A DNA stretch of 64,000 nucleotides from Laguncularia racemosa (lineage: Eukaryota; Streptophyta; Magnoliopsida; Myrtales; Combretaceae): contig JBBMOL010000021.1 in assembly GCA_037954665.1 (NCBI GenBank), positions 4,154,001 through 4,218,000 on the forward strand, read 5' to 3'. Below the pieces are notes generated by a model, which was given only the letters and a program-made list of their open reading frames with translations, was not told the origin of the DNA and ran no database searches. Shown piece after piece: positions 44,046 to 55,640 of the stretch; position 1 is the first letter of the stretch, and each line of letters opens with the position of its first letter. Both the position numbers and the translations under genes were made by a program.

Positions 44046-45262
44046 TGATGTGCCTAAAATCAAAGTTTAAGCACATACAAAACCAATATGAAAGACAATC
44101 AAACAATATCAATCAAACTAGCTTCCAAATGGCGTTAAATCTCAATACTTGTAACCAATTCTTCAACCAGAACGTGATCAACCTTAAGTATCCAAATGTG
44201 ATAGCTCACATACCAAAAGATGATGTGCCTAAAAGGGGTTTTAAGCACATGCAAATGAACCAATTAACAATCACTAAAAGGACAAGATCAAATCGGTTCC
44301 ACAGGGTAACAAATATTGCATGAACCCCAATTATGTAAGTTGATCTGAATGCTAAACTTCAAGGAAATAAAATCACAATGATGAAATCCTCAATTGAATC
44401 ACTAAAATCAAACTTAAAATCCCAAGAGATTTCCAATCATCAATAATCAAAACAAGACCGTGATCCTCTTTCCCAACAAGGCCAATTCACGCTTCAAAAT
44501 ATAGCAAAATTGATGGTTAAAACAAATGCTAAAACCAATCAATCTTATAACAAGACAATGAGGTTACAAATGAAATCAAATTCTGATCAAAGACAATCCT
44601 AATTAACCCTAGATATGACTCACTATTGATGAAAAGGAAAATTGCAACCAAGGAAATTGATATTACTCATAATTCTCTTTGATGCCACTCGCCACAATTT
44701 CAATTTTAGGATTGAAATTGATAAGAGCAATTGGATTTAGGATGAACCCTAACCCTCACACGTGAAGTGTATATTCTAAAATTTTCAAAAAGCGCCCTCA
44801 AAACCCTACTTAAGCAAGTATTTATACTTGCTCCCTTTAGGATTAAAATGTCCAGAAAATTACAACTATGCCACTTTAGGGTGGCCAGTCCTAAAACACA
44901 AATTACAACCAAATAAAAATGTCCCAAAAACTTACAACACAAATGGTTCAAAGAAAATAACAAACAACTAAAAATAGTCCTCAACATGTCGGGTCTTCAA
45001 ATCAACTCGTCAATCCAACTTATCTTCGGTTTAGGTCAGCCCATGGATAACCCACAAGCTGAGTCTTAGTGAGTTTGTCCATTGCCCTATAAAGCATGAT
45101 AAGTGTGCCTGTTAGAATATACAATACATGAGTAATAGAAAAGATGTTAGTATATAAATAACTGCAGGGTTGATTTGCTAAAAAAGGACCATTATTGCCA
45201 AGATTTGAAATCCTTTAGCTCTTACCTTAATGATAAATCTTATTGGATTTTGATTCCTATCA
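44046..45262 (-). repeat. 5' LTR of copy 2
   Basis: 1217 bp, plus strand TGATGTGCCTAAAATC...TTCCTATCA, followed by TCGAT. A second LTR edge (TGATGTGCCTAAAAGG) starts near 44221 inside it. The conserved TATA block lies near 44814. Confidence 0.9.
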
Positions 45263-45267
45263 TCGAT

Positions 45268-47059
45268 GGAACTTACCATGGCTAGTGGCTTATAAGTCAC
45301 TCTGCTTCTAGCTAAGCGACAATGGATATCATCTCCTTAATCCAAGAGACTAATTTATTTTTTATGTTGTACCTAATAACCAGATTATTTGCAATCTTGA
45401 TCAAGATTGTGTTTAATGGCATTAATAGGATAAATGAAAGCCCTAAGTTTATGAATTATTTATGCTCATTCATATAGAGAAGAGGAACCAATAACATTAA
45501 ACACATGGTATCCTCTCTTGGCAGGTCATATCCAGTGTGTCCACTTAATTTTGAGTAATCACTTGTATAATTTAATAACTTCCCTCAATTTAGTGAGAAT
45601 AACCTTAGTTCCATAATGTGTTAATCTAAGTACCTTCCCTTTTAGATATTTGTCTGATTATGTATAATTTTAGATAATAAAACGTCATGAAATTCTCATA
45701 AATAATATATCTTTATTATTATTTTAAGCATGTTCTATTTATCTATAAGACTATTGTAAAATATATAAATATAAAAGTATATATATGCAAAAAATACTTA
45801 CCTTTTATTAATAATATTCATAAATACAATAAAATGTGTTTTGACACATTGTGCACAAAATACAACATATATAGAGATCCAATGTGTGTATCTTGTTCAT
45901 ATGGTTATTCATCTATTACATTTAATAACTTGTTAAAAATATTGGTTGACATTGCTTGGACATGCCATATTGAGTTCTATATAATTACTAAGCTTATTAG
46001 ATAGCTCATATCCATATCTTTTGACTTTCAGGTTTAGCTTGTTGCTTGCAAATGCTATACTTTACTTGTATTATGGGCAAGGGTTATAGTACAATGGCAA
46101 TTTTGATAGTCCAAAGGGTGTTCTTGCAGGACATTTAATGCTGTATATATTTGTATAGTGTTGGGATCGTGAAGGATTCTGGTTCCTTATGAGTTCTTGT
46201 ATAATTGGTAACTTGTATGTACGTGGATGTTAATTGGCAGAGCTCTAAGATTTATGTTATCTTAGTTTCATATATAGGCTTTTAGAGGGAGCTTGTTGAT
46301 TAATTAGATACTAACATATATAATCTTTCGTGTTTGTGTAAATTATCCATAAATATTATATATAATAATTGCGAATACGCGCCAAAATCATTCATTAGAT
46401 GTAGGTATATCTTCCTATAATCTCAAAATGTGATATAACATCTAAAAATTTACATATATAGCCCTTAAATGCTGATAAAACCTCCCAAAAAGGTAGCTGA
46501 AAAGATCATAAATAAGCAACAATTTTTGGGTTTTTTAGCCACAGTTTGAGATGTGCATGTATTTTCTATAGTTATGGGGAGGAAAAGTACACTTGGAGAG
46601 TTTACTTAGTGTATCAACATCTGATAAGCAGTTTGAGGCATATTTGCAATTTTATAATATTTATGTGTGTGTGTACACACACGCATATATATATTTGTTT
46701 ATTTATTGTCGTTTCTATTAGTTGTGATAAGCATGGTACGTATCATTGTTTTTGCAAATGCCTTGTATATATCACAGGTATGATGATAGCTTAAGTGGAT
46801 ATTTTAGTGCTTTATCGTTGTATTCACAGTGAACTTCTATGACTGAATATATCTTAAAGCATGACTTGAAGTTTCATTCTTCTCTCTCTGTTCTTTTTTT
46901 TTTTTTTTTTTAAAGTTAGCGGTTCAACATTACACATTATGCATTCTAATTAATTAATTAATCATTGATTATTGATTGTTTATACTGCAATAGATATTGT
47001 AAATACACATATAGGGTGACTAAATTTAATTATTCTTCTTTTCTTTGCAGATAAATGAT
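45268..47059. other. AT-rich spacer without a recognised gene
   Basis: No coding motif or repeat border was recognised. It holds a short TG/AC repeat near 46658-46685 and an 18-base T run at 46894-46911. The open frame at 46546-46794 has no recognisable features. A pyrimidine tract ending in TTTGCAG at about 47050 resembles a splice acceptor but no exon structure supports it. Confidence 0.45.
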
Positions 47060-48520
47060 GCAACATATAGTGATTTGTGATGATTGCTCAAACTCTTGTG
47101 GTGGAATTTTTATAGAAATGATCCCTACAATAATGTTCCAAAACTAACAAAATTAATGCACGACAATACACTAGGACCTATTCATCAGAATGCACTTAGT
47201 CTGACAATCTCAGACTATTGGATTTCAAAACTAGAGTGGGATGAGGGTAAAATTGGTTTTCCGATATCAGCCTTGATAAGGGAGATTATTGGTCGAGTGG
47301 CGTTGTGGGAACAGGTTGAGGATGTCAAGGCATGTTCAAATAATGCAAGAACTAACTTGTCCACGAGTGGAATATATTATCAACTTTTAACACAAGAAGG
47401 AATTAATTGGAAGCGGATCTAGTAATCTATTCTTCCACCCAAAATAAAACTATTTTTATGGAGTTTAATGCATAATAGTTTGACTACATCAATTAAACTC
47501 ATGAGTAGGAAAATTTTTGAAAATGCTGCATGCCCTTGATATTAATTTGAAAGAGAATGAGGATCTGTCTAATTAAAAAAAAAATGAGTCTAGCCGTAAC
47601 TCATATTACAAATTTAGGGGAAGTTGTACAACCACATGGGTTACAAAATCATGCTGACTTTATTCAATGGATCAAGGCAAATTGTGCTATTTCCGTGATG
47701 ATACGTAATTCTAATCCTTCAAATGCCATTGTGTTTGCTTTCAGATGGTGGTGATCATGGATGCGTAGAAAGAAAGCGTTGACTTAGTAGAATAGTGGGA
47801 CCTTATCCGTGCTTCAGCATATCAAAGCTATAGCACATGACTTAGGATTATGAGAATAAAAACAAGTGGATTTGCATAATATATAAACGAGCACTCAGAT
47901 GTTCTTGACCTAGAGACTATTAGGTTAAACTTAATACGAATGGATCGGTGCTTCCTCGTACGTGCCGTGCCACAACTGGTGGAGTAATTAGAGATGAAAA
48001 TTGGCCGTGGATCATGGGATTTACTAAGAAAGTTAGGAAAATAGACATCCTTTCTGTAGAATTATTGGCTTTGTATTTTAGCTTATTTTATTGCTTGAAA
48101 ATGAACATGAAGAGAGTTGAAATAAATTTGAACTCTCGAGCTACTTTTTATTCACTGACCATGAATACAAACTACAAAAATAAATATGCTAATGCTATTT
48201 GTGCATGAGGGGGAAATGATCTCAATATTGCAGGACTTTAAAATCAAGTTGATTTTAGGGTGCTAAACAAGGTTGCTGATTTTATAGCAAAATTTTCTCA
48301 AAGGGACAAGATTGCTAAAGTTCTTTGTTTTGTCCCCCTGTTGATGTTAGGACCTTTCTTAATGATGATGCCTTGTTGTTATATTCTAAAGTTGGAGGGA
48401 GGAAGACTTTTGTTTGTGTTAAGGCTAAGCCGATCACAATGGCAAGACTGTAAGCAGCATTAGGAGGTCTGTTGTACGTGCACTATTTCCTTTGTAAATA
48501 AATTATCCTTATTACCGAGA
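47060..48520 (+). mobile_element. LINE (L1-type non-LTR retrotransposon), 3' part
   Basis: At 47084-47540 the frame ends as the reverse-transcriptase zinc-binding region: a segment ending SGIYYQLLTQEGINWKRI, a TAG, then ILPPKIKLFLWSLMHNSLTT, IKLMSRKIFENAACP. Downstream, 47936-48340, an RNase H-like region reads LNTNGSVLPRTCRATTGGVI, RDENWPWIMGFTKKVRKIDI and LSVELLALYFSLFYCLKMNM, with the first catalytic Asp replaced by Asn, and ends with the LNKVADFIAKFS and PPVDVRTFLNDDAL segments. This order is that of plant L1-type LINEs. A short A run at about 48521 may be the tail. The upstream RT and endonuclease are missing. Confidence 0.75.
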
Positions 48521-48839
48521 AAAAAAAATCAATGTACTGTTCTGATTTCCAAATAGGAAAATCGATATTTTAATGAATTTCGTGTTGTATTTTAAATTCA
48601 TTAGATAGTTAGGCAAGCAGCGTTATTATATAATATAAGGGAAATGGGTCAATTTACCTCATGGCGGCATTTTTTCTTTTTTAAATAAGGCACGGACAAA
48701 ACAAATTTGCCAAACGTTCTTGTGAGATGTGATTTCACTGCCGCTAATGACAACATAGAAACTACAAGCCCAACATGCAATTTTTGGCAAGACACACTTG
48801 CAGATTTTACTAACTTCACATATCATCACCATTACAACA
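48521..48839. other. short spacer, nothing recognised
   Basis: About 320 bases between the LINE tail and the solo LTR; no coding signal or repeat border was seen. Confidence 0.5.
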
Positions 48840-48844
48840 TATTA

Positions 48845-49866
48845 TGATGTGCCTAATCACACTTTAAAACACATTCAAAAGACTTAAGAAAAGATATCTC
48901 AAGTCTAGGCAAAATCGGATCCAAAAAATGGTACTTTTCTAGTGAACCCTAATATTGAAATGATGAAATTCAACCTACTAATGATATAATCTGAATACCA
49001 CAATGGAAATGGCTTCTAATAACACTTCTAATATCATATAATCCACGAAAATCAAGCCTCAATTTGACAAAGAAAACCGTGAAGGAAGATCCCTTTTCTA
49101 TATGGTGAAATTCACGCTAGCAAAGAAATCCTTAATGATGAATTGAATCAACTTGATAATTCTTTCAAATAATCAAATGAATTCGTGTACAATAAGATGT
49201 AAATCTGACCAAGAACTATCTCTAATCAACCCTAGATACAATACACTAGAGAGGAAAAGAAATCACAACAAGTAGGAATTGATATGACTCACAAATTCCA
49301 ATTGTTGCACTCGCCACAATTTCAAGTCTTGGAATTGAAATTGATAAGAGTTGGAACCAAGGTATGAACCCTAATTCACACGTGAAAAGAGAGTGTACGT
49401 TCTGCAAAAATAAGCTCCCTAAACCCTCTCTTAAGCAAGTATTTATACTTGCTACTTCTAGGGTTAAAAAGTGCTCAAAATTACAATTTTGCCACTTTTA
49501 AGGTGGCTAACCCTAAATGAAAATTACATGGAAATAAAAGTGTCCCAAAACCAAAATACAACCAAAAAATAGTTCATAAAAGAGTAAATATATAAAGAAA
49601 TGGTCCTTCAAGATGCCGGTCTTCAAGAAGCTTTTGAATCAGTTTCAGTTGACAACCCTGATTCACTCAGTAATAAAGGTGTTTTTGTATCCTGTAAGAC
49701 TGACAAATGAACCTGCTGAAATGCATCAAAATTATAGTGCAAAGATGTAGAAAGTGAGTTAGACTTCTCAAGGTTAGGTTTCTCTAGCAAAACCCTCATA
49801 ACTAAATTCTGGAGACCCTTAGCTCGGGCCCTGGTGATAGGTCCTGGAAAAGTCTGATTCCTATCA
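48845..49866. repeat. solo LTR of the non-autonomous family
   Basis: A 1022-bp LTR with the family's ends (TGATGTGCCTAATCAC...ATTCCTATCA) is flanked by a perfect TATTA duplication (48840-48844 and 49867-49871) and has no internal sequence. It is of the short-edge type, like copy 1, and keeps the TATA block near 49436. A solo LTR is the usual product of recombination between the two LTRs of an element. Confidence 0.92.
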
Positions 49867-49871
49867 TATTA

Positions 49872-50829
49872 TGACTAATTATTACATAAACAATTGATCC
49901 AACTCAGAATTCCAAACCCATAATAATATGTAGCCATTAGAAAGCCTATAACAATTCTCAACTTTGTGGAAAATGTCAACTCTATAACATCATCAACTTG
50001 ATGACATGAAAAAACCATGACAATTCTTAAGTTCATAGTATAGATGAATTGGAAAAAAGAATTGATTTTATAAATTTGTTCAAATTAAACAAATATATTT
50101 ATGTCCATAAAGTAAACAAAGTTAAAAATGCACATACATCCAAAGGAAAATGGAAAAAGTACTTTCTATAATTATACACAAGCTAACTATGGTAAACTCT
50201 CTCATAGTATCCTTGCCCATACTATGGTAAACTCTCTCCAATATAGAAAGAGTTATTGGGTCCCCCCACATCAGAATGGGTGTAGGCATGTAATGGTGGT
50301 TCATCTTATGAAATGTACCAAAGATTAATCTATGTGAGTCCTTCTCCTATATTTGATGAACCTGAATGTCTTTCCTTTCAAAGAGTGGATGGAAAAACTG
50401 TAGAAGTGTAGGGTAGGTCAACATTAGGCATGTAAAACTCCATCTAATTGACAATAGATGCTAAAGCACCATACGATTGGGAGATATGACCACCTTAGGA
50501 GAAATGAACACTATAAGGTGGGGAAAAATGAGCACCAGTGAGTAATGAGATGCTAGGGAATCTACATAAGGACTAGGAGATCAAATCAACAATGCTTCTT
50601 GATGATGAACTTCACCACAAGTGCATCCTCCCTTAGGTAGCACGAGGTAGAGGCATCTCTTGATGCTATTCCTAATGATCAAAAGGGAATAATGTATCAC
50701 TTGCATGGCCCTAGAGAAGGTGCTTTCCAATAGCTACTATGGTCTATCTCTCAACTAAAGAGTCTACCTGATGGAGATCAAGTTAAGGGGATTGATCTAA
50801 GGAGCGCTGACCTACTTGAAGTGCGGATC
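49872..50829. other. spacer without a recognised gene
   Basis: No protein motif could be read on either strand. A 30-base phrase (actatggtaaactctctc) occurs twice near 50186 and 50220. The left part of the following LTR may begin somewhere in 50460-50830 but could not be aligned by eye. Confidence 0.4.
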
Positions 50830-51442
50830 GTGGATGTGAAAGTTAAGAAAGAGACTTAAGGCCGTTAGCCTAAAAATCAAGGAAGGCCACCGGCCTTAGT
50901 AGTGTAAGCCACTGGTCTAAATAGCTGGCATGGAAAGAAGGTTGTCGGCCTAAGTTGCCGGCACTGATAGAGAAAGAAAGCCGACTTGAAGAATTTCAAA
51001 GCTGCTAGCTTTATTGCTGGCTTAGGATCAAAATGTAGGTCGACCTTGTATTATTTTAGGTCATCGGCTTTGATTGTTTTTCTTTTTGTTAAGTTAGGGT
51101 TTTATGTCATTTTGTTTCTTTATTTTGTATGGGACTATAAATAGTTGTCGTATACTCATTGTGAAAAAACAATCCAGAAAGTTTATTCACATTTTAAGAG
51201 AGAATTTCTCTTTAGTTCTTGAACGAACTATTGAACTTATTGGGTTTTGAATCCATGGTGTTCACTTTCAACTTATCAATCAATCCTTCCATAATCAATT
51301 GTGGCATTAAAACCAATACCAAGGTTCTTGTCTCTTATATAGACAACGGGTCGTAGTTCCATCATTCTTGATAGATTCATCGATTGTGAGATTGTCAAAT
51401 CTAGGTTTCGGGTTTTGTCACAGGTTGGCAGAGTTCATATCA
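50830..51442 (+). repeat. 5' LTR (3' two thirds) of CRM-like element
   Basis: It resembles the minus strand of the LTR at 36035-37015. Shared in order are GGCC-rich imperfect palindromes (50858-51010), a TATA-like 'ctataaata' (51132), 'gagagaattt', 'accaaggttcttgtct', 'caacgggtcg' and the end GTTCATATCA. Unlike that relative, it lacks the extra 34-bp PBS/edge unit. The start could not be fixed. Confidence 0.7.
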
Positions 51443-51445
51443 GTT

Positions 51446-51457
51446 TGGTATCATAGC
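51446..51457 (+). other. primer binding site, tRNA-iMet, 11 of 12
   Basis: TGGTATCATAGC, three bases after the LTR, has one mismatch to the tRNA-iMet PBS (G to T). Confidence 0.8.
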
Positions 51458-51488
51458 AATTGTGGATGAATCTGACTAGGATTTTTCT

Positions 51489-51532
51489 ATGGTTTAGAGG
51501 AGGAATAGAGGAGCTAGGAATGAGGAAGATAA
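51489..51532 (+). pseudogene. gag start of CRM-like element
   Basis: It reads MV*RRNRGARNEEDNDN, with TAG at the third codon, and is cut by the Athila-type insertion. It continues at 63617. Confidence 0.65.
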
Positions 51533-53013
51533 TGATAACAACATATTATCTCATGGTTTATCTTGTGATTTGGAGGTTGTTATTGTTAAATTTGAAAACA
51601 AATCACCAAGATAAAGATACTGAAGTGCTTGTATTTTGATATTTTAGGAATCAATGGACTCAGACAAGAAAAGAGTGCATTAGGAGTTGAAAAACATGAA
51701 GAAATGAAGAAAATCAGTAGGCAAGGGATAACATACGGTCGTGGGAAGAGGTTGGAACTAAAAGAATTGGAGTTTGCAAAATGCCGAGGAGCCTATGGGG
51801 TGAGACCACGGTCGTGCCTCATGTGGTGGTGGCAACACCATTTATCACACAGCTGTGCCTCATGTGGTGGAACACCTACAAAAAATGCGACTTTTCATTT
51901 TTCTGACTGTTTTTATATATTCCTTTGAGAAGAAACAAGGAGAGGGGGGGGGGGACTTTTGGCAATTTTCAGTTTTTAGACTTTTGTTCTTTTAGGGAAT
52001 ATTTCATTTTGATAATAAGAACAAGAGATTGAAACAAGTTTTCCTTATGATCAATTGAGAAGTATTTATAGTTGGCCTTGGGAAGTGGTCTCTGGAGTTT
52101 TGTGTTTGAATTTTCTCCAACTTTATAACAAAATTGGTGATTTCTGATCTTTATTTATTTATGCAATTTTGTGACTTGTGTTTATATTATTCATGAATTC
52201 TCTCAAATATTCCATTGTAACTTGTGCATTCATTGTTAAATCTATGGCTGGCTAGATTCAATTGGTGGGAAGAAGAATGAAACCCTAGATTGCTAAAGTG
52301 ATAATTGTAGTCATGTTATTAGATTAAGGTATTTGTGGATTATTCATAATTGCAATTCCTATAATTTCAATTGAAATTCTTAAAGGTTTTAATTGTTAGA
52401 AATTTTATCAATACTGGAGTTGAGATAGAATTTGTTAAGGATTCTTAATTGGATTAATATAACAAAGCGAAAGCGGTGTTAATTAGTTGAATTAGGGTTT
52501 ATTTGGAGTTTAAAGCAATGTTCTAATTAATTATCCACTAAGGAATTAGGGGTAATTGCTTTAGGGCATTAGGCAATCATAGCACTAGGAAGTGTATGGG
52601 TGTAATTTAGAATCCTTTGTTAATTAGAGATACGGAAGTTGACTAATTAATTGAAGGTTTATGGTTATAAACCCATTTGAATAACCATACATAGGTTACT
52701 CTAAATAACATGATGGCAATTTGATTAGCGTGTCTAGGGTGAATTCTTAATTCCCACCTTCTCAATTGAAAGGTTTATTTTATAATATTCTCATAGTTCT
52801 TGTTTGAGTAGATTTTATTTCAGTTTTTAATTAAGTAGTTAAAATGATCTTTCTTTGAATTGCATAGATATCAGTAAAAGCTATTATTGGTTTATTAATC
52901 TCTTTAGTCCTCGAGGGATCGACACTCTACTCACTTATATATTACTTGATTCCGACCTAGTATACTTGCTAGAGAATTCACTACTCTTTTATATATACGG
53001 TTCACAGTGATCA
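51533..53013 (+). repeat. 5' LTR of Athila-type element
   Basis: The 1481-bp LTR ends TTCACAGTGATCA. It includes an 11-base G run (51944-51954; 7 in the other LTR) and CACGGTCGTG-type motifs near 51735 and 51810. The open frame at 51629-51928 recurs in the 3' LTR (62310-62531) and is not a gene. Confidence 0.93.
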
Positions 53014-53019
53014 AGTTTT

Positions 53020-53037
53020 TGGTGCCGTTGCCGGAGA
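53020..53037 (+). other. primer binding site, tRNA-Asp type
   Basis: TGGTGCCGTTGCCGGAGA matches the tRNA-Asp PBS at 16 of 18 positions. It starts six bases after the LTR. Confidence 0.85.
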
Positions 53038-53235
53038 CTATTGGATATTAGACTTGTTAGCTTTGTTGGTAATTTAGGCGCATTTTATTTTCATTTTATT
53101 GGATTTGGTCTTCTTTTCTCTTTATAGGTGTGTATGTGAAGGAGTAAGAGTCTTGAACTTCTGCCTTTAGATCCTGAGATTGAGTGTACTTTCCTGCATT
53201 TGAGAAGAGAGAACAGAAGAAGAGAAGAATCCAAG

Positions 53236-54300
53236 ATGGCTAACGACAACAACAACAATTTGATGCAAGGTGCTACAAGAGCACTTCTCGAATATACAGT
53301 GCTAAATGTTTCCGGTTCAGCGATCAAGAGACTTACCATTTAGGCCAACAATTTTGAATTGAAATCGGCACTCATTCAAATGGTCCAAACAAGTCAATTT
53401 AGAGGATATCCAAATGAGAGCCCTGATGAGCATATTGTTGTATTTCTCTAATATTGTAATACAGTGAAGATGAATAACGTTGCAGATGACATTATCAGAT
53501 TGCAGCTTTTTCCTTTCTCATTAAGGGATAAAGCTAGAGCTTGGTTTTATTCACTCCTGCAAGAGTCCATTACTACTTGGGCTGATCTCTCATCTAAATT
53601 TCTAATGAGATTTTTCCCATCGGCTAGGACAACAAGGTTAAGAAGTGACATCACTAATTTCACAAAATTTAGTGGTCAATCACTTTATGAGGCCTGGGAG
53701 AGATTTAAGGAGGCAATTAGAAAATGCCCACATCCTGGATTGTTGGATAATCTACTAATTGAGATTTTTTACCTCAGCTTGGATGAGACATTGAGGTCTC
53801 TAGTTGATGTTACATCGGGAGGTGCACTCATGGGCAAGACTTATGATGAAGCCAGTGCGTTGATAGAAGAAATGGCTTTTAGTGCCCACAATTGGCATAA
53901 TGAGAGAGGTAAAGCTAGAGTGCCATCGGTGAATGATAATGATGCTATTGCCCTTCTGACGGCTCCAATTTCAGCTCTCACTACCCAAGTAGGTAAACTC
54001 ACCCCATCATCTTCATTTAATGCAAATCAAGTTGCTCTTTGTGAGATTTGCTCAAGACCACATTCGACTCTTAAATGCATTCATGGGAACCCTTCAGCTT
54101 CTTCATCTGGTGAGCATGTGAATTATGTCAACAATTTTTAAAGGGGTAATATGGGACCCTATTCGAACACTTATAATCTAAGGTGGCGTAATCATCCAAA
54201 TTTCTCACGGAAGAATGAGAATAACGCACTCAAACCACCACCTGGATTTCAGAAGTAAGGTCCCATTCAAAGTGCTCCTCCTTAGCTAAGTCAGTCTAGA
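53236..54300 (+). pseudogene. gag of Athila-type element
   Basis: The start is MANDNNNNLMQGATRALLEY at 53236. Stops TAG 53341 and TAA 53449 lie in frame; the main open part then holds LQLFPFSLRDKARAWFYSLL, TTWADLSSKFLMRFFPSART and SLYEAWERFKEAIRKCPHPG, the gag core, and CEICSRPHSTLKC, a Cys/His cluster in the zinc-knuckle position. TAA at 54139 and further stops near 54256 and 54283 follow in the same frame, where relatives have Gln. Confidence 0.88.
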
Positions 54301-55640
54301 ATGGAAGAACTCATGTTGAGCTATATGCAAAAGACTGACACCATGTTGCTAAATCAACAGGCCATAATTCGAAATTTAGAGAATCAAATTGGTCAGATTT
54401 CGCAACAGTTCAACAATAGACCATCTGGGTCTTTGCCTAGCAACACCGAGGAGAATCCAAAAGGTATTAATGCAATAATGTTGAGGAGTGGTAAGGAAAT
54501 GGAAAAAGTGAACATAGATGTTCAATCAAATGAAGTAAGTTTAAAGAAAGATAAGGGGAAGAAAAAGGTAGAGGAACCAAAACAGCAATCATCAGAGGTG
54601 AAGCCTTATGTTCCTCCTATACCTTTTCCAGGGAGATTGAAGCAACAGCAATTAGATTCCCAATTTGCTAAATTCCTAGAGGTGTTTAAGAAACTTCAAA
54701 TCAACATTCCTTTTGTGGAGGCACTCCAACAAATGCCTTCATATGCTAAATTCATGAAAGAGCTTATCAGCAAAAAGTGAAGAATTGATGGGAATGAACC
54801 TGTTATGCTTACAGGAGAATGTTCAATGATTCTTCAAAAGAACTTAACAAATATGCCAAGAAAACAAAGAGATCAGGGGAGTTTTACTGTTCCTTGCACA
54901 ATTGGAAATGTTTATTTTGATAAAGTTCTTATTGATTCAAGTGCAAGTATAAATTTGATGCCTTTCTCTATTTTCAGGAATTGGGACTTGGAGATTGTAA
55001 GGAGACCCATGTCACCTTGCAACTTGCTGATAGAAGTATCAAATATCTAAGAGGTATTGTAGAGAATGTTCTTGTAAAAGTGGATAAGTTCTATTTTCCA
55101 ACCGATTTCATTGTTCTGGAAATAGAAGAGGATAAAAAGTGCCCATGATTCTTGGCCGACCATTCCTAGCAACAGGTAAAGCTTTAATTGATGTGGAACA
55201 AGGTAAGCTCACTTTAAGAGTTATGGATGAAGAAATAACTTTTAATGTCTATGAGGTTATGAAAAGGTTTGATGAGTGTAAGTCTTGTTACATTATTGAT
55301 AGTATTTATGAGCTCATTTCTGAGTCTTTTGAGGAGAAAGCAGGTTTGAACACAATGGAGTCGGTTCTTAGAGATCTCGATGGTTGGGATGATGAAGATG
55401 AGCCTATGGAAGAATGTGTGGAACAAGTAGCTGAAATCAAGGCTCAATACTATGAGGAATTGGGCACAAGTGTAACAAAATTGGTGCCATCTTTGACATA
55501 CCCTCTGGTGCTAGAACTTAAACCTTTACCTAGTCATTTAAAATATGCTTATTTGGGGATGGATGATACTTTGCCAATAATCATTTCTTCTTGTTTGAAA
55601 GATGATCAAGAGCAATAACTCTTAGGAGTTCTTAAGGAGC
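54301..55640 (+). pseudogene. linker and protease of Athila-type element
   Basis: A linker (LENQIGQISQQFNNRPSGSL; NAIMLRSGKEMEKV) leads to PYVPPIPFPGRLKQQQLDSQ and FAKFLEVFKKLQINIPFVEA, the typical OTA segment. A TGA at 54778 stands where Arg (CGA) is likely. The protease reads IGNVYFDKVLIDSSASINLM (active site Asp-Ser-Ser in place of Asp-Leu/Ser-Gly), then after frameshifts near 54980 and 55135 PMILGRPFLATGKALIDVEQ. An acidic region continues to 55616, where TAA interrupts the frame before RT. Confidence 0.87.

Larger units (their letters stand above)
35167..45262 (-). mobile_element. non-autonomous LTR element with protease only, copy 2 of the family, split by a nested gypsy element
   Basis: Target duplication TCGAT lies on both sides (35162-35166 and 45263-45267). 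The left LTR is split (35167-36034 and 41704-42060) by the nested element; the right LTR is 44046-45262. Without the insertion the element is about 4.4 kb. On the minus strand it carries a tRNA-iMet PBS, an aspartic protease frame, eleven 13-residue repeats and the same tail as copy 1. Gag, RT, RNase H and integrase are absent. Confidence 0.9.

Noticed and set aside
46546..46794. 82-codon Cys-rich frame
   Set aside because: It lies in an AT-rich spacer across a TG/AC repeat; no motif, and codon use is not gene-like.
47040..47060. Splice-acceptor-like tract before the LINE frame, suggesting a host gene with introns
   Set aside because: Downstream sequence is LINE zinc-binding and RNase H with stops; no upstream exon could be found.
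51629..51928. 99-codon frame with the partner 62310-62531
   Set aside because: Both are LTR sequence of the Athila-type element.
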